Source: Galeruca laticollis (taxonomy: Eukaryota; Arthropoda; Insecta; Coleoptera; Chrysomelidae). Taken from it: a stretch of DNA of 64,000 nucleotides. The notes under the pieces are model-generated. The model had not been told where the DNA came from. It did no database searches and was given only the letters and a program-made list of their open reading frames with translations. This document shows positions 33,206 through 43,280 of the stretch, in pieces. Both the position numbers and the translations under genes were made by a program. The stretch spans positions 2,272,001 through 2,336,000 of the forward strand of contig OY998185.1 in the NCBI GenBank assembly GCA_963921935.1, written 5' to 3'. How positions within the stretch are numbered: position 1 is the stretch's first letter; every line of letters starts with the position of its first letter.

Positions 33206-34808
33206 TGAAGATGCTTTCTAGTGTTGCTGTAAATAACTTTGGTGATATTGCGTCTCCTTGTCTAACTCCTCTGCTGGTGGGGAATTCTGGTGTGCCCTCA
33301 TATATCCTAACTCTCGCTTTGGCTTCCCTATATATATTTGCTAGGGTCTCAATATATGGCTTGTCGACCCCTTGTTCTGTTAGGGCATTTATTACTGCTC
33401 TGGGATATATAGAGTCGAATGCTTTCTCAAAGTCGATGAAGGCTAGTGCTAGTGGTTGGTTGTATTCTTTGGTTCGACTGATAACCTCTTCGAGGGTATG
33501 GATGTGATCTATTGTACTGAAGCCTTTGCGGAATCCAGCCTGTTCTCGTGGTTGGGCCGAGTCTAGTGTATTTTGTATTCTGTTGTGAATGATATTTGTG
33601 AATACCTTGTACGTCACTGGTAGTAGACTTATTGGTCTGTAGTTCTTAATGTCTTCTTTGCTGCCTTTCTTGTGGATCAACACTATAAGGGCGCTGTTCC
33701 ACTCTTTAGGTATGCTCCTGGAGATCAGACAGTTCGTGTATAGTTTGGCAAGGTACTTCCATGTTTTAGCTCCTGCATATTTGAGTATTTCGGTCGTGAT
33801 GCCGTCATTTCCCGCTGCTTTGCCATTTTTCATGCTTTTCAGTGCCATTTCTACTTCCTCCACCAAAACTTCTGGTATGGCATCTTCTGAGTGTTCTATT
33901 ATTTCTTCCAAATTTTCAGGGGCCTTGTATAGGTCTCCATAGAATTCGGCTACTAGGTCTATTATTTCATTCCTGTCTGTGGTTCTTGTGTTTCCATCAG
34001 TTAATGCAACTATCTGTCTTTTCCCTATTATTAGTGCCCTTTTTGCATTTTTGTAGCTTTTACGGTTTTCTATTGTTGTTTGTACCAGTTTCTCGTTGTA
34101 ATTCCTGATATCTTCTGCGATTTTCTTTCGTATCGTCTTGCACAGTTCGGTGTATTCAATTCTTTGAATGTTTGTTGTCTTTTTCATTCCATATTTCCCC
34201 ATTCCTTTTTCTTGGTCTTTCCTATGTCCTACTTTGGCATTAAAGTCTCCCATTATGTATTTGAAGTGACTATTGTCGTTACTGAGCGCTTGGGTTATTT
34301 CATTATAGAATTCTTCTATTTCGTCGTCACTATGGCTGATTGTTGGGGCGTATACCTGAATAATCTGGATAGTATATCTTTTGGAGAGTCTTAGCGTTAT
34401 GCTGGCTACTCTGTCTGAGGTGCTTGTTATCCTTATGATTCTATTTTTCCAGGTTTTCTTAATTAGGAATCCTACTCCGCTTGTTCTTCCTGTTGGTGTT
34501 CCTTGGTGGTATAGAAGATTCCCTGATTCAAGTTCTATGAGTTCTTCATTTTTTCGTCTTACTTCGCTAATGCCCATGATATCCCACTTTATTTTTGCTG
34601 CCTCTGTTTCCAGTTCCATAATCCTAGCTTGATTAGAGAGTGTACGGCAGTTATAAGTTGCTAGGTGTAATGTAGTCGATGGGTAGTGGTTTAGACTCCG
34701 CAGATTCTTAGCACCCTCTGCCCTCGTGGCTGGTTCCCAGGATCTACCCCTCCTAGGGCCCTTCGAGCTTACGGAGAATGAGGGCCGTAACTTGTCCTTG
34801 TCTGTCAT
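33206..34808 (-). pseudogene. RTE ORF: endonuclease (deleted) and reverse transcriptase N-part
   Basis: Residues 48-185 form the first half of an APE-type endonuclease: LATYNCRTLSNQARIMELE, WDIMGISEVRR (metal-binding Glu), HQGTPTGRTSGVGFLI, IQVYAPTISHSDDEIEEFY and IMGDFNAKVG (catalytic DxN). After GMGKYG the frame jumps directly to MKKTTNIQR, so the second half of the endonuclease is missing in frame, including the SDH catalytic block. RT follows: KAAGNDGITTEILKYAG, IPKEWNSALIVLIHKKGS, NYRPISLLPVTYKVF, QAGFRKGFSTIDHI, LAFIDFEKAFDSI (first Asp) and SRGVRQGDAISPKLF. The frame is lost near 33210, just before the FADD block. Confidence 0.92.
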
Positions 34809-34909
34809 GCTGGGGTTGTGAGGCGTACCTTACCACGCTGCCTCAATGCGGGTTGGCAAGGGGCGAGGGATGTCGTCCGCCAGTTTTCGCCATTTACTGA
34901 CGGACCCTG

Positions 34910-35039
34910 TACCCCCAGATTTTTAGTGGAACTTTTTATTTATGAAAAAGCCCTTACTAGAGTGAGATTCGAACCCCCGTCCTTCAGGTCAAGAAAACCC
35001 AATTTCCGGCGCTCTAACGCACTCCGCCATCTGGGGGTA
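34910..35039 (-). mobile_element. 130-bp tRNA-like short element with complementary ends
   Basis: Minus strand: TACCCCCAGAT begins it, and the exact reverse complement ends it (11 bp). Next to the 5' end is TGGCGGAGTGCGTTAGAGC, a D-arm and A-box sequence like class II (Leu/Ser) tRNAs. About 35 bases on is GGGGGTTCGAATC, a perfect B box and T-loop. After it come an AT-rich stretch and the closing arm. It may be a SINE head, a tRNA-derived MITE, or a tRNA gene with an insertion before the 3' acceptor strand. It abuts the 5' end of the RTE LINE and a (TA)n tract. Confidence 0.65.
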
Positions 35040-35054
35040 TCTTTTTTATATTTA

Positions 35055-35058
<4 letters not shown>

Positions 35059-35092
<34 letters not shown>
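35059..35092. repeat. (TA)n microsatellite
   Basis: Preceded by TTTATA-rich DNA. Confidence 0.95.
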
Positions 35093-35095
<3 letters not shown>

Positions 35096-35160
35096 AGCAA
35101 CGAATAGATTAGTGGGTATTGCACGCAAATAGAAGAAGGGGCTACTATTCGTTGCTTATT
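35092..35160. repeat. 16-bp perfect inverted repeat between two (TA)n tracts
   Basis: AATAAGCAACGAATAG at 35092-35107 and its reverse complement at 35145-35160 enclose 37 bases. It could be a minimal MITE or the fused ends of an excised element. Confidence 0.8.
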
Positions 35161-35193
35161 GTTCATATGTCACGCACTATTCGTACATCTTGT

Positions 35194-35194
<1 letters not shown>

Positions 35195-35268
<74 letters not shown>
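35195..35268. repeat. (TA)n microsatellite, left border of element A
   Basis: About 37 TA units running directly into the LTR start TTGAAC. Confidence 0.97.
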
Positions 35269-35271
<3 letters not shown>

Positions 35272-37057
35272 AACTCATCACAACATCTTAAGGGTTTGAA
35301 GGTGTTGGAGTGTGAGGTTTTCAAGCGTGAATTTGGTTGTAAGTTGCCAAAACATAGGGAATTATTTGTTTTTCATGATATGAATGAAATTAAAATGAGT
35401 TATATATTGAATATGTACCTATGATATCGTTTGTTTAATGTAAATATAGAGATGCTAAAATAATATTCAAAACATCTACCATTGTCAGTGCTTCCTAAAA
35501 TAATTCACTCATAACTTGTATATCAGACCATAAAAATCATCTTTAAACAATATAATAATTTGTAAATTTGGCATATACGTCATTAAAAGTATCTAAACCC
35601 CTAAAAGAATGAATAAATGTATTTATATTATTATAATACATCATGTTTAATAAGAATTAGTAGCAAAATCATTATTTTTGATGTTTACTATTATAATGAC
35701 ACTGAGAACTGTCAACAAGATTGGAATGTCAAAATAATTTCAAAACATGAAACATTAGCGACAGATTTCGTTGTGCGCGACAGGATTCATTGTCATAGAA
35801 CTATAGAATTCTGACAAGCGTATAAAGCGAGGATGTAAAATAACATATAAAGAAATTTTGTAAATAGAAATTTCAGTCCGCGTTTATAATGAACACTAAT
35901 TGTGGAAGAATTCTAATATAATTGGAAAAGGATTGCATATGTATTTCAGAGTAATCAGACTGTAGATTTGTTTCATTCAGAATGGAATAGTTTTATACAA
36001 TCAGAGGTTTTTTTTATAAATAGGGATATTTTTGGGAAAGTAGAGTTTTAAATAGATAAATTAAATTATTTTGGAAATAAGCAAAGCATTAAATATCATC
36101 AAATAGTTAAGAAAAATATGAAATTAAATGAAAACCTCTGATTTCTAAATTATTGTTAAAAAAATCTAGTGAGATGATGAGTTTTGTCCATAGCAACGGA
36201 CAGGAGAAATGAGGGTTGTTTATTTTGGAAAATGAAGAGGTATGATATATGATATTTTGGAGAGAGGACGTAGTAAAATAAAATTTTAAAATTTTAATAA
36301 AATAGAAGTAAAGTTCTCATAAAACTCAAGAAAAGTAACAGAAAAAAGTTGAATAAAGTTGAAGAAGTATGTTGAGAAGATTTAGAAGCTAATTGAAACG
36401 TTAAACGGGACACGGTGAAGAATTTCAAGACTTACCTGGAGAAGTTTTGTCAAGCTGGAGTTCAGGTTGAGTGAATGCAGTTGACATATTAATATGAGAG
36501 TTGGTGGTATTGGATATTGGTGATCGTCGGTGCCAGAAGACATCATTGTTAGTGAAAGGTTAGTGTTAACCAATTTGAAATTTCAAATTTTGGCCATTTC
36601 AAACAATATAAATTTGCGCAAAGATACCTATTTGTTGAATTATTAGATTTTAGTTGTTTGTTCCACTATTTTGATTTTAAATTTGTTTATATTAATACAT
36701 GTATTTCTTTTCCAATTTCCAACGTAGTTTTGACAATATATAATTATAGTGTTCATTATTGTTTCTATACCTTCTATTAAAAACAGGAATATAATCAATA
36801 ACATAGGCGTCTCAACATAAATTTATACAAGGTATAATTTTATTTTAAATAATAGACAAAAACAAATAATTCTTCATTAAAATGTATAAAACAAAATAAT
36901 AAATCACACGAAAAAAACTTTAGACCTGAACTCAAAGAGATTAAGGAGTACTCATGCCCAACTATGATACATTCACCCTGAGCTAGCCGAACAACATTCT
37001 TTATTAATCTACATAAAACAACAATAAAAATAAATATATAAATATAAAATATAATAA
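35269..37057 (+). repeat. Left LTR of element A
   Basis: 1,789 bases, TTGAACTCATCACAACATC to ATAAAATATAATAA. Carries about 105 bases (about 35900-36005) absent from the right LTR; otherwise near-identical. Confidence 0.93.
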
Positions 37058-37059
37058 CT

Positions 37060-37133
37060 TGGCGCCCAACGTGGGGCTCTTGTCGAAATAAAACGAGTTA
37101 TATTATAACTTGACACCGCAACGTGGGGTGTCG
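37060..37133 (+). other. Primer-binding site of element A, with a diverged second copy
   Basis: TGGCGCCCAACGTGGGGC at 37060-37077 is exactly complementary to the 3' end of insect tRNA-Lys(CUU). A diverged copy, TGACACCGCAACGTGGGG, starts at 37111 after TATATTATAACT, which also precedes the first one in part. The second resembles the site in element B. Confidence 0.85.
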
Positions 37134-37217
37134 TATTAAAAATTTTTTTTGCATCTAATTATAAATAATATTGAAATATTTTTTTTTGATTATATTAAAT
37201 AAAAATAAGTAGATACG

Positions 37218-39070
37218 ATGGAGAGAAAAATGACATTAAGAGACGGAAAACAGCTAGGTACAGAAGGAAGTTCAGATGAAGAAAGAGGACATGGTATGTG
37301 TGATTTTCAAGTGCAGTACTTGGAACAAGGAATGGAACAATCAGAAGGAGATATGACAGTAGGAGATGAGGAAGAACAAGAGAATAGGAGACAACCTAGT
37401 GTGAGTCATAATGACCAATTTATGCAATTTTTGATTAATATGGAAACGAATTTGAATGAGAAGATGGACATGATGAGGGGAGACTTGTATAACAAATTTG
37501 AAGAAAATAGGGCAGATATGAATAGTATGAGTGGGAAGATGGACATGATGAGGGGAGATATGAATGATATAAGGGGGAACATGAATAACTTAGAAAAAAA
37601 AATTGATGAGGTGAAAATGGAAAGTTTGAATGAGATTAAGAAAGTTAGGGAGGAGAACGAGCAATGTAAAAAGCAGATTGAAACGGTAAAAGAAGATATG
37701 AAGGGCCAGAATGAAAATTTGCGGATGGAAATTGAAGAAAATGGCATTAAAATCAGAGAAGGTATAGACAAGCATGTGGTAGAAGAAGTTCAAGAATTGG
37801 GAAAACGTCTTGAGGAAAATATATCAAATGTGATTCATATAGAAGTCACAAAATAAGATGAAAAATTAACCAAAGAAGTGGGTTCTATTAAATTACAGGG
37901 ACAAGTAAGTGAGGAAGTGATGCAGAATTTTAAAGAAAATGTTGGCAGGGAAATTAAGGACTTAAAAGTTAGAGTAAAAAACAAACAGGGGTGTGTTCTA
38001 GAAAGAATGAGTTATGGGACTACAATTTTAAAAAGGAGATGGACCAAATAAATAGGAAGCTGAGAGATACAAATGAAGAAATGAGGAGAATAGGAGGAAG
38101 TTTAGAACAGAATTCGAGGGCAGTTGTAGTACCTTCAGCAAATTTTGTGGATGGAGCAATTAGGTATGATGGAAATATTAATCATATTCATCCCAAAGTA
38201 TTTATTACAATTGTGAGAAGTAGGGTTAAAAATATTAGGGATCTGGCGGAAATGAAATTAGTAATCAGGGGTATGTTAAGTGGGATGCCATTACTATGGT
38301 TCTGTAACGAGGAAAATAAAATAGAAAATTTGAGAGATTTTGAAAACAGATTTTTAAATTACTTTTGGGGAGAAATTCAACAGGCAAGTTTCCGGGAAAG
38401 ATTATATTTCGGAAAGTTTGACTATGGTCGTAAGAGAAACATTAATATGTACGCTATGACATTGTACAACACAGCACAATATTTAGAACCGGAAATGAGA
38501 TACATATCTAGGCATTTCAATCAAGAGATGGCAGAGACCATAGCTCTGCATAACATCAAAAGGATGGAACATTTGTCAAGTTATCTACAAAGATTAGAGA
38601 GGAGTGTAGCAAATCAGAGTGGATACAATCGGACAAATTAATATCAAGGAAATCATTATAATGATAATGATAGACAGGGTAATAGAAATTTTAGGGAGAA
38701 CAATGGAGATGCTAGGAACTTTAGTAGGTATAGTGGTAATCGGGGAAATTACTATGGAAATGGAGGTAGAAATAATGGATATAGACAGTATGAAGATCGA
38801 GGAAACCAAGGAGGATACGAACGAAGAAACTATAATGGTAACAGGAATGGAAGTTGGCAACAGAATAGAGGGGAAGGAAGAAACAATTATAATGAAAGAA
38901 GAAATGATTATGAAAGAAGGAATAATAATCAACAAAATCAAGAGAGAAATTATAATAGACAAAATACAGATTGTAGCCAGAATGAAAGAAATAGTAGGGA
39001 TAATCAAAATAGGGAAGATGATAGACCTGGGGAAACTGTCACAGGACAGGACCATAGGGATTTTGCCTAA
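37218..39070 (+). pseudogene. gag: Element A gag: coiled coil, capsid-like core, Asn/Arg-rich tail
   Basis: It starts at ATG 37218 (MERKMTLRDGKQLGTEGSSD). The first 200 residues are acidic and repeat-rich, with heptads and the repeated phrase KMDMMRGD, giving a long coiled coil. A TAA at 37854-37856 and a frame change near 37990 break it. The core then reads FDGNIN-like RYDGNINHIHPKVFITIV, MPLLWFCNEENKIENLRDFE and RFLNYFWGEIQQASFRERLY, followed by RHFNQEMAETIALHNIKRM. A further stop at 38639-38641 precedes an Asn/Gly/Arg-rich tail ending DFA at 39070. There is no CCHC zinc knuckle; the basic tail may bind RNA instead, as in errantivirus-type gags. It aligns along its length with the intact gag of element B. 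Confidence 0.88.
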
Positions 39071-40284
39071 ATCGCTTCCATGTCCATGATATCATTTATT
39101 CTTCTAAATATGAGCATCCAAGGGAATTTATTGATGAAAATGGGGATAGTATTGACAATGAAAATCTAAATCTAATCTTTGTTAAAGGAAAAATACAAAA
39201 TATTTCATGAAATATTCTTCTGGATACAGGTTCTGAGGTTACATTGATAAATAAAAATATTATTGAAAATTTAGAAGGAAACGATATTATGATGATAAAA
39301 ACGAATAAAATATCATTAGTAGGAGCGAACAATAAAAAGCTGTATGAGACAAGGAGTACTTTTATTGCTGAACTACAAATTGGAATTAACAAATATAAAC
39401 CACAAATGTTAGTTGTAGAAAATCTTAATTTTGACATAGTATTGGGGACTGACGAAATGAATAATCATGAAATGATTATTAAATATAAAAATCAATGTCT
39501 AGAATGTAAAGAGGACAGGGTTCCGTTTATTAATAACAATAAGAAAAATATAAAAACACAAAAAATTCGTTGGTTAAATCAAATTAAAGGTTTACAATGG
39601 GAAGAATATAAGCATTTGGGGACAACAGAACAAGAACAACAAATTATAACTACACTAGGAAAGCAAGAAAATATAATATTAGACCATGCAACTTACTTTG
39701 AAAGCCAAAGATTTACCAGAATGTGTAAAAACAGTGGTATTAATCTAAACTTCATTAGTATTAGGAAGCCTTCCTCTAATCCAGCAGAAAGATATGTTAA
39801 AGAAGTGATAAAATATTTAAGAATATTATGTACTAGACATCAGGAACAATGGGAGAATTATTTACCACAAGCTGAGAAATATTTAAATCAAATACCTCAG
39901 GGAGTAACAGAAGAATGTCCAGAGTATATCATGACAGGAATAGCACCAGAACGAAATTGGGAAGTAGATAGACACATGGAAATGAATGAAGTACTAAAAA
40001 AGATAAATAGGAATTTGAAGAAAAATGCAGGAAGATACATTAAGAGAACAAATAAAAATAAAAAGGATAGGGTGACTTTTAAGAAAAAAGAGATGGTGAT
40101 AGTTAAAGCGTTAAGAGTACCAAACAGAAAAGAGAATGTATGTGCCAAGTTACTCCCATATTTTGAAGGTCCATATGTAGTGGATAATGAAAATGCCCAG
40201 AACAGCTATAGATTAGTAGATCCACATACAGGAAAATTAAGAGGAGTATTTAATATTGAAAATGTTTTCAAGTACTATGAATAA
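39071..40284 (+). pseudogene. Element A pol: protease fused to integrase core/C-terminus
   Basis: The pol frame overlaps the gag end in the -1 frame and reads VHDIIYSSKYEHPREF. A TGA at 39208-39210 sits just before the active site NILLDTGSEVTLINKNI. The protease continues SLVGANNKKLYETRSTFIAE and FDIVLGTDEMNNHEMI. It then passes without a frame break into ENIILDHATYF (second integrase Asp), RKPSSNPAERYVKEV (catalytic Glu), GVTEECPEYIMTGIAPER and LLPYFEGPYVVDNENAQNSY, a GPY-type C-terminal module. RT, RNase H, the HHCC zinc domain and the first catalytic Asp are missing; in B this span is about 2 kb. From 39244 the frame is open for 346 codons. Confidence 0.9.
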
Positions 40285-41591
40285 TATGAATTAGAAGGGG
40301 AAATAAGTGTGTAAATAATATAGGATAATTTTATTTTGTTTAATATTTGTTTTTAATATTTATAAGAAAATGAAACTGGAAAAATAAATTTTCACGTCCT
40401 TCAATTATACAAAGAATGAGCTAATGAATAGAAAGAATTGTAAGAAGTGAAACGTTTGATAAAATAGATAGAAATTAGGATGTGTAAATATATAATTAGA
40501 ATAGATAGGTATTCGGCTAATAACTACAACAATTTAAATGATAATAATGATTAACAAATTTGAAAAATGAATTACAATTTAGTAAATGATAAAAAAGGCA
40601 ATATTTTAAATAATACAATTAGATGCAGAAATAATAGAAAAATAAAGAGGTGAATGAAAAATATATGGCAATTATAGATATCTTACTAATGGTAATTATG
40701 AACATAGATAGAATGTAATTATTGGAACAGATGTACTGGAAAGATATAAAGATAATCAATAATAAATATGAAGAGAAATTGAGATTTAATGGATGATAAA
40801 TAGACTTTCAAAATCAAGATATGGTTGAATAAGATTGAAAATAAATAAAATAATGATTATTATAAAGAAGAGGAATTGAGTGGAATTTTAGATTGTGAGG
40901 ATAAATAGTATATAATTATAAATAATTTAATGAATAGGAATGAGAAAATAGTGTCGATGGAATTGATAGTGGCTAAATGATTTGCATGGACTGAAATGTT
41001 AGAAGTATGAAAATGATAAGAAGGAATTATAAAAATACCATAGTTTTAAAAAAGATATAGATATTAGATAATAAGTATGCCAGAATAATAAACTATACTA
41101 TACCTCTATATAAAGCACCCATATGACAAGCTAAAATAATAGATACGACTATTAATTCAAAATCATTTATTAAAAAGAAAAAAAAATAACATTTAAAGGA
41201 TGGTATTCATAAATAATAATATCTGATTATAAATAAAACATTAAAGTTAGATCTGGAATAGAAAATAAATAATAATTTTATAAGCAATTCTAGAGATAAA
41301 TAAATTAATTGTGAAATGTAGAATGTTGTATATAGGATAATAATTACTACTCTCAAATGAATAATAAATAATCTTGCAAGTACTTAAATTAATGCATAAT
41401 AGTTATTTGTAAATAGTAGGTTAAGTAGATTCATAAAATAGACAGGTCAAATCAAGATTAATACATTACAAGGAATGAACAGACACAGTTTATTATAAAA
41501 GAAATCAATGAATAAAAAGATTTAATGTGAAATTGAAATTTAAGCAGCTATTAACATGGCTAATATCTGTTAAATTTGAATTTGAGGGGAT
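40285..41591 (+). other. Element A 3' untranslated region with polypurine tract
   Basis: About 1.3 kb of A-rich sequence with no env-like frame, signal peptide or membrane segment. It ends in TTTGAATTTGAGGGGA (to 41590), shared with element B at 45245-45265, which primes plus-strand synthesis. Confidence 0.7.
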
Positions 41592-43276
41592 TTGAACTCA
41601 TCACAACATCTATAAGGGTTTGAAGGTGTTGGAGTGTGAGGTTTTCAAGCGTGAATTTGGTTGTAAGTTGCCAAAACATAGGGAATTATTTGTTTTTCAT
41701 GATATGAATGAAATTAAAATGAGTTTAATATTGAATATGTACCTATGATATCGTTTGTTTAATGTAAATATAGAGATGCTAAAATAATATTCAAAACATT
41801 TACCATTGTCAGTGCTTCCTAAAATAATTCACTCATAACTTGTATATCAGACCATAAAAATCATCTTTAAACAATATAATAATTTGTAAATTTGGCATAT
41901 ACACCATTAAAAGTATCTAAACCCCTAAAAGAATAAATAAATGTATTTATATTATTATAATACATCATGTTTAATAAGAATTAGTAGTAAAATCATTATT
42001 TTTTATGTTTACTATTATAATCACACTGAGAACTGTCAACAAGATTGGAATGTCAAAATAATTTCAAAACATGAAACATCAGCGACAGATTTCGTTGTGC
42101 GCGACAGGATTCATTGTCATAGAACTATATAATTCTGACAAGCGTATAAAGCGAGGATGTAAAGTAACATATAAAGAAATTTTGTAAATAGAAATTTCAG
42201 TCCGCGTTTATAATGAACACTAATTGTTTTTTTTATAAATAAGGATATTTTTGGAAAAGTAGAGTTTTAAATAGATAAATTAAATTATTTTGGAAATAAA
42301 CAAAGCATTAAATATCATCAAATAGTTAAGAAAAATATAAAATTTAATAAAAACCTCTGATTTCTAAATTATTGTTAAAAAAATCTAGTGAGATGATGAG
42401 TTTTGTCCATAGCAACGGACAGGAGAAATGAGGGTTGTTTATTTTGGAAAATGAAGAGGTATGATATATGATATTTTGGAGAGAGGACGTAGTAAAATAA
42501 AATTTTAAAATTATAATAAAATAGAAGTAAAGTTCTCATAAAACTCAAGAAAAGTAACAGAAAAAAGTTAAATAAAGTTGAAGAAGTATGTTGAGAAGAT
42601 TTAGAAGCTAACTGAAACGTTAAACGGGACACGGTGAAGAATTTCAAGACCCTCCTGGAGAAGTTTTGTCAAGCAGGAGTTCAGGTTGAGTGAATGCAGT
42701 TGACATATTAATATGAGAGTTGGTAGTATCGGATATTGGTGATCGTCGGTGCCAGAAGACATCATTGTTAGTGAAAGGTTAGTGTTAACCAATTTGAAAT
42801 TTCAAATTTTGGCCATTTCAAACAATATAAAGTTGCGCAAAGGTACCTATTTGTTGAATTATTAGATTTTAGTTGTTTGTTCCACTATTTTGATTTTAAA
42901 TTTGTTTATATTGATACATGTATTTCTTTTCCAATTTCCAACGTAGTTTTGACAATATATAATTATAGTGTTCATTTTTGTTCCTATACCCTCTATTAAA
43001 AACAGGAATATAATCAATAACATAGGCGTCTCAACATAAATTTATACAAGGTATAATTTTATTCTAAATAATAGACAAAAACAAATAATTCTTTATTAAA
43101 ATATATAAAACAAAATAGTAAATCACATAAAAAAAACTTTAGACCTGAACTCAAAGAGATTAAGGAGTACTCATGCCCAACTATGATACATTTACCCTGA
43201 GCTAGCAGAACAACATTCTTTATTAATCTACATAAAACAACAATAAAAATAAATATATAAATATAAAATATAATAA
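41592..43276 (+). repeat. Right LTR of element A
   Basis: 1,685 bases, colinear with the left LTR apart from the missing block after CACTAATTG at about 42227. Confidence 0.93.
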
Positions 43277-43280
43277 TATA
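43277..43280. repeat. TATA shared by the ends of elements A and B
   Basis: A's right LTR ends ATAATAA and B's LTR starts TTATTAAC on the plus strand, with only TATA between. It can serve as target duplication for both, since (TA)n lies at the outer end of each. Confidence 0.85.

Larger units (their letters stand above)
32350..34909 (-). mobile_element. RTE-clade LINE, nearly full length
   Basis: Minus strand. About 100 bases of GC-richer 5' UTR (34809-34909), an endonuclease-RT frame from ATG at 34808, then a second frame to 32408. A 3' end follows within 60 bases in a short (ATG)n tract (minus strand; plus (CAT)n near 32351-32366). A tiny 3' UTR ending in a simple repeat is typical of RTE elements. 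One frameshift and one internal deletion inactivate it. Confidence 0.9.
35269..43276 (+). mobile_element. Gypsy-type LTR element A, internally deleted
   Basis: Two long LTRs (35269-37057 and 41592-43276), a perfect tRNA-Lys(CUU)-type primer-binding site, a gag frame, a shortened pol frame, no env, and a polypurine end TTTGAGGGGA before the right LTR. It is related to element B at the protein level, in the polypurine end and in the LTR start, but the LTR bodies differ, so they are separate families of one group. RT, RNase H and the integrase zinc region are deleted. It therefore could move only with proteins from a partner such as B. Confidence 0.92.

Noticed and set aside
37218..37856. Cytoskeletal or motor coiled-coil protein
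   Set aside because: The frame sits right behind a primer-binding site and aligns with the gag of element B.
38594..39089. Hydrophobic minus-strand and Ile/Glu-rich plus-strand frames over the gag tail
   Set aside because: Both are shadows of the Asn/Arg-rich gag tail in other frames; the matching region of element B shows which frame is real.
40285..41591. Env gene in element A (and 45245-46214 in B)
   Set aside because: No long frame, signal peptide, furin-type site or membrane segment in any frame.
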